NCBI GenBank assembly: GCA_014843695.1 | Contig: CM026390.1 | Span: 9,308,977-9,372,976, forward strand | DNA from: Archivesica marissinica | Lineage: Eukaryota; Mollusca; Bivalvia; Venerida; Vesicomyidae | DNA length: 64,000 bases | Direction of reading: 5' to 3' | Shown: one piece after another, positions 45,669-57,913 of the stretch | Position numbering within the stretch: the stretch's first letter is position 1 | Layout: each line of letters starts with the position of its first letter | The notes under the pieces: generated by a model | Told to the model about the DNA's origin: nothing | The model's database searches: none | The model's input: only the letters and a program-made list of their open reading frames with translations | Program-made: the position numbers and the translations under genes

Positions 45669-46440
45669 AAACCCACCCACACCTCATTACATGTACCCAC
45701 ACATAGCCTCGCCCACACCTCATTACATGTACCCATACATTGCCCCACCCACACCTCACCCACACCACATTACATGTACCCACACATTGCCCCATCCACA
45801 GCTCATTACATGTACCCACACATTGTCCCATCCACACCTCATTACATGTACCCACACATCGCCCCATCCACCTCATTACATGTACCCACACATCGCCCCA
45901 CCCACACCTCATTACATGTACCCACACAGTGCCCCACCCACACCTCATTACATGTACCCACACATTGCTCCACCCACCCTCTTACATGTACCCACACATC
46001 ACCCCATCCACACCTCATTACATGTACCCACACATAGCCTCACCCACACCTCATTACATGTACCTACACATCGCCCCATTCACACCACATTACATGTACC
46101 CACACATCGCCCCATTCACACCTCATTACATGTACCCACACATCGCCCCATCCACACCACATTACATGTACCCACACATTGCCCCATCCACACCTCATTA
46201 CATGTACCCACACATTGCCCCATCCACACCTCATTACATGTACCCACACATCGCCCCACCACATCGCTCCATCCACACCTCATTACATGTACCCTCCACA
46301 CATAGCCTCACCCACACCACATTACATGTACTCACACATCGCCCCACCCACACCACATTACATGTACCCTCCACACATAGCCTCACCCACACCACATTAC
46401 ATGTACCCACACATCGCTCCATCCACATCTTGAAACCTAC
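45669..46440 (+). repeat. 36-bp tandem array, about 20 copies, related to the exon end
   Basis: Unit CATTACATGTACCCACACAT then CGCCCCATCCACACCT. The first copy starts AACCCACCCACACCTCATTA, matching exon bases near 45341 (AACCCACCCACGCCTCAAGA) at 20 of 23 aligned positions through ACAT. The long reading frames on both strands here are repeat artefacts. Confidence 0.95.
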
Positions 46441-46684
46441 CAACCACACACCGCCCCACCGAGATCTCATGACATACATCAGTTGCCCCCGCTCCCTCCA
46501 CAAATCACTCTACGCATATACCCCCAATACATAAGAAGCATGTTAACCCCCCCCCCACCCAAATACACTCATGCACAAGTTTGTTATTGTTTCCATTGTT
46601 TGTAAATTGATGTGATTAAGACACTGAAATGAAGTATAACAGTTCACAATTATTCCTAACATAAGAAATGATCTAACAGTAATG

Positions 46685-47432
46685 TTCACATACATCTATA
46701 TCTACCGTAACATTGTACATGTGTTCACATACATCTATCTACCGAAACATTGTACATGTGTTCACATACATCTATATCTACCGTAACATTGTACATGTGT
46801 TCACATACATCTATATCTACCGAAACATTGTACATGTGTTCACATACATCTATATCTACCGTAACATTGTACATGTGTTCACATACATCTACCGTAACAT
46901 TGTACATGTGTTCACATACATCTATATCTACCGAAACATTGTACATGTGTTCACATACATCTATAGTATATCTACCGTAACATTGTACATGTGTTCACAT
47001 ACATCTATATCTACCGTAACATTGTACATGTGTTCACATACATCTATATCTACCGAAACATTGTACATGTGTTCACATACATCTATAGTATATCTACCGT
47101 AACATTGTACATGTGTTCACATACATCTATATCTACCGTAACATTGTACATGTGTTCACATACATCTATATCTACTGTAACATTGTACACATGTTCACAT
47201 ACATCTATATCTACTGAAACATTGTACATGTGTTCACATACATCTATATCTACCGAAACATTGTACATGTGTTCACATACATCTATAGTATATCTACCGA
47301 AACATTGTACACATGTTCACATACATCTATATCTACCGAAACATTGTACATGTGTTCACATACATCTATATCTACCATAACATTGTACACGTGTTCACAT
47401 ACATCTATATCTACCGAAACATTGTACATGGG
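46685..47432 (+). repeat. 39-bp tandem array, about 19 copies
   Basis: Unit CACATACATCTATATCTACC then GTAACATTGTACATGTGTT, with insertions of ATAGT in some units (for example 46962). Because 39 is divisible by three, all frames stay open; it is not coding. Confidence 0.96.
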
Positions 47433-47570
47433 AGTATGTGAACATTAATGATAACAGGTAGTATTGTGGCGTCACTTCAGTTTGCGTTCTGGCCACTCGG
47501 GAGAAATAAATAAAAAAGCAAAACCTTCAAAATGATAAGAATAAAAAAAAGTCCACTAATTACATCTTGA

Positions 47571-48163
47571 TATTGACCGTGTTCTTGCAATGATAATTTA
47601 CTTGATATTGACCGTGTTCTTGCAATGATAATTTACTTGATATTGACCGTGTTCTTGCAATGATAATTTACTTGATATTGACCGTGTTCTTGCAATGATA
47701 ATTTACTTGATATTGACCGTGTTCTTGCAATGATAATTTACCTGATATTGACCGTGTTCTTGCAATGATAATTTACTTGATATTGACCGTGTTCTTGCAA
47801 TGATAATTTACTTGATATTGACCGTGTTCTTGCAATGATAATTTACCTGATATTGACCGTGTTCTTGCAATGATAATTTACTTGATATTGACCGTGTTCT
47901 TGCAATGATAATTTACCTGATATTGACCGTATTCTTGCAATGATAATTTACTTGATATTGACCGTATTCTTGCAATGATAATTTACCTGATATTGACCGT
48001 GTTCTTGCAATGATAATTTACCTGATATTGACCGTGTTCTTGCAATGATAATTTACCTGATATTGACCGTGTTCTTGCAATGATAATTTACCTGATATTG
48101 ACCGTGTTCTTGCAATGATAATTTACCTGATATTGACCGTGTTCTTGCAATGATAATTTACTA
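47571..48163 (+). repeat. 35-bp tandem array, about 17 copies
   Basis: Unit ACTTGATATTGACCGTGTTC then TTGCAATGATAATTT. The only variants are CCTGA/CTTGA and GTATTC/GTGTTC. Confidence 0.97.
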
Positions 48164-48273
48164 CATTTGGTTCCATGTGCATGTGGAACACTCTTTAGTA
48201 GAAATCGTGCACAAAACTGTTTCAAGTTGTGTATAATGTAACTAATCTACTTTGATAGTGTTTGGAACGTTAG

Positions 48274-48299
48274 GAAGCAAGATTGTGAAGAAACAGTGA
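48274..48299 (+). CDS. weak candidate for the ADAP terminal exon
   Basis: An AG at 48272-48273 is followed by sequence that, joined to the single leftover base of the exon ending at 45364, reads RSKIVKKQ and stop. Length and basic character fit the short basic tail of ADAP proteins. The polypyrimidine tract is poor (TAGTGTTTGGAACGTTAG), and a short frame like this arises easily by chance. The real last exon may be elsewhere or outside the window. Confidence 0.15.
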
Positions 48300-49207
48300 G
48301 GATGTTTACTCCGGTATAAACAGAGAAATGTACAATAATACTCTATAATAATGTTTCCCGGTACAACAAAGCTATACAGAGAACATTGCTGACTGATTGA
48401 TTGATTGATAACAACTGGAACTTGCCTTCAGTTATATCGATCATTATTTCAGGTTCTGTTTTTCTTAACATTTCACACTAAAGTTGGTTTGTTGTATCGG
48501 GTAACTGGTATGCTTACTATATGTATGTCACACTATAACCTCTATTTCCATTTAATATTCTAAAACTTTTATTTCTAAGAAAAACTAAAATAATGCTTAT
48601 CGCACCGGTACACCATGTACACCATAAAGTGTATAAACTAACATGTGATTTGGCAGAAAGAAACGTATTCGGCCAGTTGTTCTATACTTTCATTAACATC
48701 ACCGTTAACTAACATTGCTGTTAAACACTTACTGGCCGCTTGTGGGTTTAGCGGGAAACTGTTCTTACTGTATAAGATATAAGAAGGTAGATGGAACTGT
48801 GTTTCATGCTAAGCCCACAAAATGTAAATTAGCACACAGATCAATGGATTACCTTATAGGTAGAGGAATAACTCCAGATAGAAACGTTCTAGATACAAGC
48901 AACAAACTTACCATGTAATAGTTGCATATCTGAAGATAATTTTAAGACGAGACCAACTTCTAGAAATCAGGATGGCTGCCAAAATGGCCGCCAAAACAAA
49001 AGAATGTATACAATTTAAATGCCCTATATGATTTCAAAGGGAAACTAATTGTCAAATGCAGCTTAATGCTATACTACTACTTCAAGTTAATTCACAGTCC
49101 TGTTAAAAAACAGTTGGTTTTTAAATGGCTATCATATATTCTGCAAAGCATATCTCTTTCCCTCATAGAGACATAGCTGCTGTGTCTCCATACACATCAT
49201 AATCAAT
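48300..49207. other. spacer, no supported gene
   Basis: A 67-codon frame at 48715-48918 shows no recognised motif; otherwise AT-rich. Confidence 0.5.
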
Positions 49208-49360
49208 AGATAAGGCTTACAGAAGGTTGGTGATTCTACCTGGGTGCCTGTCCGTGCCTGAAATATTGCTCGGAGGGGCACCCGCAGTCTTCCTCCAGTA
49301 ATAATAGCTGGAGCGTCCCCATGTTGGTGCTTCTTTAAAGCCCCACAACAAACAAATCAG
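49208..49360 (+). repeat. SINE family B fragment
   Basis: Body and tail only: GGTGATTCTACCTGGGTGCC, GGAGGGGCACCCGCAGTC, GTTGGTGCTTCTTTAAAGCC. Confidence 0.75.
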
Positions 49361-49392
49361 TTTATCAACCTGCATATAGATTAGTTTATACA

Positions 49393-49440
49393 AATTTATT
49401 TTAGCTCGCTTGCGAAACAAGTTCTTTCAACTTATATTAA
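49393..49440 (-). repeat. SINE family D tail fragment
   Basis: AAATTTATTTTAGCTCGCTT then GCGAAACAAGTTCTTTCAAC matches the tail of family D read in reverse. Confidence 0.55.
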
Positions 49441-49615
49441 TCATTCTCGAGACCTCATTCCTGATGGAATCCATCGCCACGAGGGAGAGAAGAGGCAACG
49501 TGGAATTTAAATGCCTTGCCTAAGGACACAATCGTAACGGCTCCAGCGGGGCTCGAACTCCGGACCTTTCGCACCTGAAGCGAACGCGCATCCACTGCGC
49601 TATCACGACTTCCAC
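49441..49615 (-). repeat. tRNA-derived SINE, family F
   Basis: The minus-strand head is GATAGCGCAGTGGATGCGCG (A-box-like) and GGAGTTCGAGCCCCGCTGG (B-box-like). The body contains CCTTAGGCAAGGCATTTAAA. A head fragment lies at 18935. Confidence 0.65.
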
Positions 49616-49682
49616 TAAATATAGATTACTGGGAATATGTTTACGGATTGTATTCACTACATTATTCTCACATTTATTATGT

Positions 49683-49942
49683 ATGGGCCTTTGTGGCCGA
49701 TTGGTTACGGTCGTTGACTTCAAATCACTCGCCTCTCATCGCTGCTGGTTCTCATCCTATTGGGGTGTCAAATTATTTCATGTGAGGAAGCTATCTGTCT
49801 TGCTGGCGGAAAGTCTGTGGTTCTACCTGGGTGCCTGAAATGTGACGCGAAGGGGCACCCGGGGTCTTCACCCACCAATAATAGCTGGAGAATCGCCATA
49901 TGACCTAAGCTGTTGGAGCGACGTTAAGCCACAAAAAGCAAA
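49683..49942 (+). repeat. SINE family B, full single-unit copy
   Basis: TTTGTGGCCGATTGGTTACG head, then GGTGTCAAATTATTTCATGT, GGGGCACCCGGGGTCTTCAC, CAATAATAGCTGGAGAATCG and the tail GTTGGAGCGACGTTAAGCC. It shows the unexpanded state of the segment multiplied at 26390 and 60500. Confidence 0.87.
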
Positions 49943-49984
49943 CTGACCTATATTACAAGTGTTTCTGTTTTCAATGACTACTAC

Positions 49985-50482
49985 AGTGTATGTGGTAGTG
50001 GTAATGGCATAGAGGCCCTGCTATGTGGGACAGGATTAAGGTGTATGTGGTATTGGTAATGGCACAGAGGTCCTGCTATGTGGGACAGGATTAAGGTGTA
50101 TGTGGTATTGGTAATGGCACAGAGGTCCTGCTATGTGGGACAGGATTAAGGTGTATGTGGTATTGGTAATGGCACAGAGGCCCTGCTATGTGGGACAGGA
50201 TTAAGGTGTATGTGGTATTGGTAATGGCACAGAGGTCCTGCTATGTGGGACAGGATTAAGGTGTATGTGGTATTGGTAATGGCACAGAGGTCCTGCTATG
50301 TGGGACAGGATTAAGGTGTATGTGGTATTGGTAATGGCACAGAGGCCCTGCTATGTGGGACAGGATTAAGGTGTATGTGGTATTGGTAATGGCACAGAGG
50401 CCCTGCTATGTGGGACAGGATTAAGGTGTATGTGGTATTGGTAATGGCACAGAGGTCCTGCTATGTGGGACAGGATTAAGGA
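49985..50482 (+). repeat. about 55-bp tandem array, nine copies
   Basis: Unit GTGTATGTGGTATTGGTAAT, GGCACAGAGGTCCTGCTATG, TGGGACAGGATTAAG. The only common variant is GAGGTCC/GAGGCCC. Confidence 0.96.
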
Positions 50483-51029
50483 TAGATGTTGATTTGATGG
50501 AGAGAATCTCCCTCAGCTTCCCTTCTCCTACCTACTCTGAACTTGTGGAGAAGTTATTTCATTGTAAATATAATGTTATACAGGACATGTGTCTTGTCTG
50601 AGCACAGTAATTACTCTCTGTTATTACCCGGGGCTCCCCCATGCATCGCTATAGTATGGGGACAGCGACCTGTACCAATGTGTTTCGATGGGACGACTGT
50701 GTTTAAAAACTAGTTCAATTTTCCGTGATTGATTTTTACATTGCTTAAAGTCATATTCCCATTCAAATTGTCAAGAAAAGTTGCCATCATACAATTATAT
50801 TAATTACAAAACAAGTATTACGCAAGTTTTGCAGTAATGAAATCCATCTTTTTATGCTTTTTTAATGATTACTATTTTATTTTTTTTAAGGTTTATTCAG
50901 TTCATTATTTACAAATATTTACAAAATAATACACACATGTATTAACACAATAATGATACATTCAAAAGCAATGTACATTATAATAATGTATAGATAGATA
51001 TATATGAATTGAATTAAGATTTCAAAATA
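50483..51029. other. spacer, no supported gene
   Basis: AT-rich. Nothing recognised. Confidence 0.5.
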
Positions 51030-51190
51030 TTTTCAATTTTCCTAAAGAAATATATTTTCAATATTTTCAATTTTCCTAAAGAAATATATTTTCAATATTT
51101 TCAATTTTCCTAAAGAAATATATTTTCAATATTTTCAATTTTCCTAAAGAAATATATTTTCAATATTTTCAATTTTCCTAAAGAAATATA
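51030..51190 (+). repeat. 34-bp AT-rich tandem array, five copies
   Basis: Unit CCTAAAGAAATATATTTTCA then ATATTTTCAATTTT. Confidence 0.93.
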
Positions 51191-51573
51191 TTTTTGTTAC
51201 GTTTAGAATATTCATTCATAATTGTTATTTCACTTTTCATTATTTTCATTATATCAACATATTTCCGTCTGTTTTCACTGATAATATAAGACTTGTATAC
51301 AGAAAACCCAATTATGGAGAACAACAAATTGATATCTCGATATTCAAAATAGTGTATCTTGTAACCCTTCGTAGCTCCGTTTCTCTGTAACAAATTACAA
51401 TGAAATGCGTACATCATTTTCAGCATGTTTTATTCAATTTGCTGGCATTAAACATGGGGCACTCAATTCGCTGCAATTTCGTTTCTTATAAACTGGAATA
51501 TGACTTTTAGCAATCTTAACCAAACAAACAAAATGATTTTTCATTGAACAGTTCTGATAGTCAATGGAGTGAA

Positions 51574-51814
51574 TTAACCCTTTCAACACCACAGACCTCT
51601 AAATAGGCTTACAAAAAGTGTAGATCCAGATGAGCCGGCTCGTAACGAGCCGTCTCATCAGGATCTGCACTTTTTGCCAGTGATATGACTATTTTTAGAC
51701 ATAATTACCCATTTTGATAAATGAACTTGTCCAAATGTGATTTTCTGATTCATTTATTGGTTTATGAATATCATAGACCAGTCCATGTGAGTTACTTGGT
51801 GTTGAATGGGTTAA
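51574..51814 (+). mobile_element. TTAA MITE family 1, intact ends
   Basis: TTAA flanks both ends. The left TIR is CCCTTTCAACACCACAG and the right end is CTTGGTGTTGAATGGG. The central hairpin is GAGCCGGCTCGTAACGAGCC. It is very similar to the copy at 11965, about 40 kb away. Confidence 0.88.
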
Positions 51815-52069
51815 AGGCCTATCCGCTCTCGTGTTTCTTTCATATACCATGTATACCAACTATCTAATTGTGAATTACAGAAAACCAACGAAATAGTAAT
51901 GATGTTGGTTTAAACATATTTATTCATTCTTACACTGTCGTGACGTCTAACCTTTGTACAATATTAATAATAATGGACTGCTGTCAAAAGACCAGAGCAT
52001 TATGTTAAATTCATATGCCTACCGGTACAAATTTTAATTAATAGTATCTTGATATATAAGTGTGTGTTT

Positions 52070-52190
52070 TAAGTAAGATATACGCCTCAAATGGATCCAA
52101 TATGTAAAATATTTGTACTGTCTTCGGCGCAACGCACCTCACAGTCCAATATTTTACATATTGGATCGTTTTCGGCTTATATCCTATACA
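52070..52190. repeat. inverted repeat, arms of about 45 bp
   Basis: GGATCCAATATGTAAAATAT at the left and AATATTTTACATATTGGATC at the right, with a 30-bp loop containing CTTCGGCGCAACGC. It is possibly a small foldback element. Confidence 0.75.
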
Positions 52191-52313
52191 TAATGTACAG
52201 TACATATCTATTGTATACAGAATGAAAATGGAAAGGTTAAAGGTTATTGAGATTATTTCCGTGATGTTGCATGTCTATATATTATATAACCTAACACAAC
52301 AGTTGCTACGGCT

Positions 52314-52550
52314 GTTCAATTAGCGTAGTGGTTAGCACGCTCGCTTCTCACCAATGCAACTTGGGTTCATTCCTCGGACCAGGATGTATGTCAGATGGTA
52401 CGGTGGTTGCCAAATTTGATATGTTTTATCAGTGTAATGCGGTTTCCTCCCTCACGAATGCCCACAAATACGCTTTCATCCACACCAACCAGAGCGATTA
52501 TTATAAGTTGTTAATGCTTGTTTCACAATCGTTGTAAAATAAATAAACTA
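52314..52550 (+). repeat. SINE family D copy
   Basis: Head GTGGTTAGCACGCTCGCTTC, body CAGATGGTACGGTGGTTGCC, tail CAATCGTTGTAAAATAAATA. Confidence 0.83.
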
Positions 52551-52580
52551 TATCCTTTTACTTTATGTATTAAAATCTGG

Positions 52581-52935
52581 GTCCGCCTCCGTGGTCGAGT
52601 GGTTAAGGTCGCTGACTTGTATACCACTGTAACCTATCATCACTGATGGTCACGGGTTCGAGCCCCGCTCAGGCCGTGTCTCATTTATATGTTTATAAAA
52701 GTTGGCAGTTTCTTACGGAGGTTGGTGCACCCAAGTACTGGTTAACCGCTGGAGCCTGCCCAGGAAAGGTGTTGTTAAGTAAACTGCCCGCCGGCGATAT
52801 AGCCCAAAATGGTGCTGATGCAGGCGTAAAACCCGAAATATAACATATAAATAGTTAAGTAAACTGCCCGCCGGCGATATAGCCCAAAATGGTGCTGATG
52901 CAGGCGTAAAACCCGAAATATAACATATAAATAAC
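52581..52935 (+). repeat. tRNA-derived SINE, family C, with duplicated 80-bp tail
   Basis: Head CCTCCGTGGTCGAGTGGTTA with the B-box-like CGGGTTCGAGCC. The body is TACTGGTTAACCGCTGGAGC. The tail segment beginning GTTAAGTAAACTGCCCGCCG is present twice in tandem with near identity, an early stage of the tail expansion seen in family B. Confidence 0.82.
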
Positions 52936-53714
52936 AACAATACAATATGTTGATACATGTTTGTATGTTGAATTTTGATGATGTGTGACTTCATGTTTGG
53001 TTACTCGAGGTTTCCGGGGGTTAATTCTTGTTAATAGATCGGATAACGTTGTTCAGTGGGCGGGAGTATGGGCATCGACATATAGTCATCCAATTCATAA
53101 CTTAATCGATAATAGAATGGAACGTGGTATGTAGGTGGCTTATATTTAACATGTTGCGTTTGGAATCCATTGGGCCATAGGTCCTAAAATGTTACTAAAA
53201 ATAGTGAAATGGATCTTACTTTCTCTGGAGGCAATGGAATGGAATCTGATAAGTAGGTGACTATGGAAAGTTGGCATTTCATGTGCATTGCCTCCGGGTC
53301 AAGGTCACTGTTATGACAAAGAGGGATGATAGAAGAGGGATGATAGAGAATAACATTTCTGTCTAGCTATTGGAAAGGTATTTCTTGAGGGCCTCATGGT
53401 AGATTGACTTAATTGTTCAAATGAGTTCTCTCGTTATATAAATTCTTTATTATTATTTTTATTATTATTATTATTACTCCAATCAAGAATAGACTTAATA
53501 AATGATTTTCACTTATTAACCTCAGTTAACAATGTAATATTATGGATTACCTTTGTCTTGTGAATTCTTGGGTTCTGTGGTGGCCTGCAGGTGTTGATAT
53601 ACAAGTGTACTGTATTACTACTATGCTTCTGCCGTTAGCATTTATAGATTTAAGTGACCAAAATTTCAGCTTGCATCGATAACTATCATATAGCATGTGT
53701 AAATAACTTGTTCT
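52936..53714. other. spacer, no supported gene
   Basis: Includes (TTA)n near 53450. No motif-bearing frame. Confidence 0.5.
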
Positions 53715-53800
53715 TGCAATACCTGTAACTCGCGTGAGTATACTGCCTCTCTCGGGCTCCAACCCCAGTCCTCTCGCTTGCAAGGCGATTGCTCTACTGC
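53715..53800 (-). repeat. tRNA-like SINE head
   Basis: Minus strand: GGCAGTAGAGCAATCGCCTT, then AGGACTGGGGTTGGAGCCC. A- and B-box-like spacing is tRNA-like, but no clear cloverleaf. Confidence 0.5.
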
Positions 53801-53803
53801 CTA

Positions 53804-54050
53804 AATACCACCTTGAAGGTCGTTAACTTCCAATCACATTGCTGCAGGTTCAAGTCCCACTGGGGTGTCGATATCTTTCCAGTGAGGAAGCTATCCAGCA
53901 GACTTACAGAAGGTCGGTGGTTCTACCCGGGTGCCCACCCATGCATTAAATACTGCTCAGAGGGGCACCTGGGGTCTTCCTCCGTCAATAATAACTGGAG
54001 AGTCGCCATATGACCTAAGGTGTTGATGCAACTTTAAACTCCAAAGACAA
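53804..54050 (+). repeat. SINE family B copy
   Basis: Starts near the head CACCTTGAAGGTCGTTAACT, then GGTCGGTGGTTCTACCCGGG, GGGGCACCTGGGGTCTTCCT and AATAATAACTGGAGAGTCGC. Single-unit state. Confidence 0.82.
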
Positions 54051-54178
54051 AGCAACAACAGCACCTAATATGTGTTAACATACACACTTACAGATTAAAG
54101 TCTGATTATTCATGCACAATAATGACGGACACATTTGCCCCTTACCACTGGATGGTGGGATCGCCTCCAATTCTTTTA

Positions 54179-54378
54179 GTTAATGGTCACTGGTTCGAGA
54201 CCCGCTCAGGCCATGTCTGTTTATATAAAAAAAGTTGGCTGTTTCTTACCTTTTGGAATACCAACTACTAGTTAACTTCTGGAGCCTGCTGTTTGGTAAG
54301 CTGCCCGTCGACGATATAGCCAAAATGGTGCTGATGAAGGCGTAAAACCCAAACAAACAAACAAACAAACAAACAAAC
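54179..54378 (+). repeat. SINE family C, 3' part, with (CAAA)n tail
   Basis: GGTCACTGGTTCGAGACCCG, TTGGCTGTTTCTTACC, GCCCGTCGACGATATAGCC and GGCGTAAAACCC, followed by six to seven CAAA units. Confidence 0.75.
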
Positions 54379-54815
54379 CATTGCCCTGAGGAAGAGAGAA
54401 GAGGCTGAAATGTTCAGGAAATGGTGAATCACAGTTTTCAAACATATATACTGTTATAATGGACTCCCCATATTTCTTACAGTAATGTTACTTTCCTGTT
54501 AATTTATTGCACAGCTGAAGTAAGATCTGAACATTGCCATCAGCTGGACTGTAGGTGGCGTGGCCAGTAGTTTACCATGTAGGGTTTGTTCTAGAGCAGA
54601 ATGGCAGGGTACCTGTCCCGCCCCGCCCTGCCACGCCGCTTTTAGCCCAGCTCTTATCCTTTTTTATTTTTGTTATTAATTTTTTCTATAAGTTTCAACA
54701 GGTGGGTAGACCAATATAGCTAGAACTCGTCAACCCTTTTCGCCAATATGAACTGCCTTACTGCCTCTTTGATCAATCGACGTAAGTTAGTCAAAGTTTC
54801 TAGGGGATATCCCCA
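54379..54815. other. spacer, no supported gene
   Basis: Nothing recognised. A GC-rich stretch near 54620 has CCCGCCCCGCCCTGCC. Confidence 0.5.
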
Positions 54816-56065
54816 AAATACCCCCTCCTGCACCTCAGTCTGGCTCAAAATGCCCCCTCCTGCACCTCAGTCTGGCTCAAAATGCCCCCTCCTGCACCTC
54901 AGTCTGGCTCAAAATACCCCCTCCTGCACCTCAGTTTGGCTCAAAATACCCCCTCCTGCACCTCAGTCTGGCTCAAAATGCCCCCTCCTGCACCTCAGTC
55001 TGGCTCAAAATGCCCCCTCCTGCACCTCAGTCTGGCTCAAAATCCCCCTCCTGCACCTCAGTCTGGCTCAAAATGCCCCCTCCTGCACCTCAGTCTGGCT
55101 CAAAATGCCCCCTCCTGCACCTCAGTCTGGCTCAAAATGCCCCCTCCTGCACCTCAGTCTGGCTCAAAATGCCCCCTTGCACCTCAGTCTGGCTCAAATA
55201 CCCCCTCCTGCACCTCAGTCTGGCTCAAAATGCCCCTCCTGCACCTCAGTCTGGCTCAAAATGCCCCCTCCTGCACCTCAGTCTGGCTCAAAATGCCCCC
55301 TCCTGCACCTCAGTCTGGCTCAAAATGTCCCCTCCTGCACGCACCTCAGTCTGGCTCAAAATACCCCCTCCTGCACCTCAGTCTGGCTCAAAATGCCCCC
55401 TCCTGCACCTCAGTCTGGCTCAAAATGCCCCCTCCTGCACCTCAGTCTGGCTCAAATACCCCTCCTGCACCTCAGTCTGGCTCAAAATGCCCCCTCCTGC
55501 ACCTCAGTCTGGCTCAAAATGCCCCCTCCTGCACCTCAGTCTGGCTCAAAATACCCCCTCCTGCACCTCAGTCTGGCTCAAAATGCCCCCTCCTGCACCT
55601 GTCTGGCTCAAAATGTCCCCTCCTGCACCTCAGTCTGGCTCAAAATACCCCCTCCTGCACCTCAGTCTGGCTCAAAATGCCCCCTCCTGCACCTCAGTCT
55701 GGCTCAAAATGCCCCCTCCTGCACCTCAGTCTGGCTCAAATAACCCCCTCCTGCACCTCAGTCTGGCTCAAAATGCCCCCTCCTGCACCTCAGTCTGGCT
55801 CAAAATGCCCCCTCCTGCACCTCAGTCTGGCTCAAAATGCCCCCTCCTGCACCTCGTCTGGCTCAAAATGTCCCCTCCTGCACCTCAGTCTGGCTCAAAA
55901 TACCCCCTCCTGCACCTCAGTCTGGCTCAAAATGTCCCCTCCTGCACCTCAGTCTGGCTCAAAATGCCCCCTCCTGCACCTCAGTCTGGCTCAAATAACC
56001 CCCTCCTGCACCTCAGTCTGGCTCAAAATGCCCCCTCCTGCACCTCAGTCTGGCTCAAAATGCAC
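54816..56065 (+). repeat. 32-bp tandem array, about 39 copies
   Basis: Unit CCTCAGTCTGGCTCAAAATG then CCCCCTCCTGCA. Variants AAAATACC, AAAATGTCC and single-base deletions are mixed. All three + frames stay open for hundreds of codons because the unit has no stop in any frame. Nothing else argues for coding. Confidence 0.97.
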
Positions 56066-56439
56066 CCGGCTTCTTTCATGACCCACATTGCCCCTTTACT
56101 GACCCATCATGCAATATTTTCCACTCTGGTATAAACCCCACGATGTTAATGTTGCCATAATTATATACATACTATAAGTGCTTGACATTCACATAGGCCA
56201 TTTCCCGGTGTCTAATCTTAAATTAAATTCACGTGTGTGGACACCCAAATTTGAAAACGGAGATATGTTGATGACAATTATAATACAAAGTATTGCATTC
56301 ATGACGTTATTCTATCGTGAATAAAGTCATAAGAATAACTACTGATTTACTGTACATACCTGTTGCATCTATTTACAGTGTGTACACTAATGGGCCGAAA
56401 GTGACAATTCAGAAAGACACACTATACTACAGAACAATG

Positions 56440-56735
56440 CGATGCACACGATGTTGCCCGTACACAAGCTGCTGCAACAGTATACTACAGAACAAGTACA
56501 CAAACTGCTGCAACAGTATACTACAGAACAATGCGATGCACTTGATGTTGCCCATACGCAAGCTGCTGCAACAGTATACTACAGAACAAGTACACAAACT
56601 GCTGCAACAGTATACTACAGAACAAGTACACAAACTGCTGCAACAGTATACTACAGAACAAGTACACAAACTGCTGCAACAGTATACTACAGAACAATGC
56701 GATGCACACGATGTTGCCCGTACGCAAGCTGTTGC
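56440..56735 (+). repeat. 36-bp tandem array with an alternating longer unit
   Basis: Unit CAAACTGCTGCAACAGTATA then CTACAGAACAAGTACA. Some units carry ATGCGATGCACACGATGTTG in place of the short link. About seven units. Confidence 0.92.
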
Positions 56736-56819
56736 ATCAGATATGATGTACTTAGTATCAATGACAGGGCTTATAGAGCTCTGTATCGTTCATTTCAACC
56801 TGATGCTACATATCTGTCT

Positions 56820-57121
56820 TTACTGTTAACAGTTGATGCTACATATCCATCTTTACTGTTAACAATTGATGCAACAGGTCCATATTTAATGTTAACAGTT
56901 GATGCAACAGGTCAGTCTTTAATGTTAACAGTTGATGCAACAGGTCCGTATTTAATGTTAACAGTTGATGCAACAGGTCAGTCTTTACTGTTAACAGTTG
57001 ATGCAACAGGTCCGTATTTACTGTTAACAGTTGATGCAACAGGTCAGTCTTTACTGTTAACAGTTGATGCAACAGGTCCGTCTTTACTGTTAAAAGTTGA
57101 TGCAACAGGTTGTCTTTACTG
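56820..57121 (+). repeat. 33-bp tandem array, about nine copies
   Basis: Unit TTAACAGTTGATGCAACAGG then TCCGTATTTAATG. The variants CAGTCTTTA and CCGTATTTA alternate, suggesting a 66-bp higher-order unit. Confidence 0.94.
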
Positions 57122-57913
57122 TTAACAGACAAATAAAAGATGAAAATAATTTATATTAAAACGACTTGCCTTCAGTTAATTCTGCAGGAGTTTGAAATTT
57201 CATCTATGCTAGAAGCCACCCCATTTATATCAAATATATTGTTACCGTACTATAGGGGGAGGTCTACTTTCTAGGATTGAGATACAAGGCTATTGGTGCC
57301 TTATAGATAACATTCAAGTTCCTGTGGTTATTTCAATAAATTTTTGTGCCCCGATTTATTTAACTTTTGACAGAAAAGACAATTTGTTGTATTGTGTTGC
57401 ATAGGGGCGATATATGTCTCATATCCTGGTATAAGCTCCCCTACAGGAAGTGTTTCATCGCTATGTGTGATGGTTGTTGATATAAAGTATCACAGTCTAG
57501 CAGTGCATAGAAACAGCGGAGAGACAGTCAACCATCAACGGATATATTCACAATATTTTAGCATTATTCATATCATAAATTTTTAGTTCTACCCAAGCAG
57601 TTTGTGTTCAAACTTTTATTGATTAATAACCTGAATGAATGACTTCACTGTTCAAATATCAACACACTTGTTTTAAACATGATTTAAAAAAACACCGATT
57701 TGTACTATAAAAATATGTACAATCGGTGTACAAAAATATTAGAATGACATGTGGGGGGGGGGGAAGGTCCAGACTGTCGATTTTTTACCTGGACCGATTT
57801 TGTTTTGAAAATTTTAGAAGCCCTGTTGATTATTATGATAAAAAATTATGGTTTTTAATTATATGTACATGTGAACTGTATGCATATCGTATTAGACAAA
57901 GATTATCATTAGT
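57122..57913. other. spacer, no supported gene
   Basis: Contains a G10-type run near 57753. No motif-bearing frame. Confidence 0.5.

Noticed and set aside
45319..46534. Long His/Thr/Pro-rich frames on the + strand and Trp/Val/Cys-rich frames on the - strand
   Set aside because: They cover the 36-bp minisatellite on both strands at once and have no recognisable domain or splice context.
48715..48918. 67-codon frame with a CSYCIRYKKVDGTVFH stretch
   Set aside because: It looks slightly protein-like but I recognise no family, and there are no clear splice sites joining it to another exon.
54748..56134. Frames of 331, 399 and 374 codons in all three + frames
   Set aside because: A 32-bp unit without stop codons keeps every frame open. 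Identical coding in three frames is the mark of a repeat, not a gene.
56317..57125. Gln/Thr/Val-rich 227-residue frame across two arrays
   Set aside because: It spans a 36-bp and a 33-bp array, both multiples of three, so openness is expected by chance.
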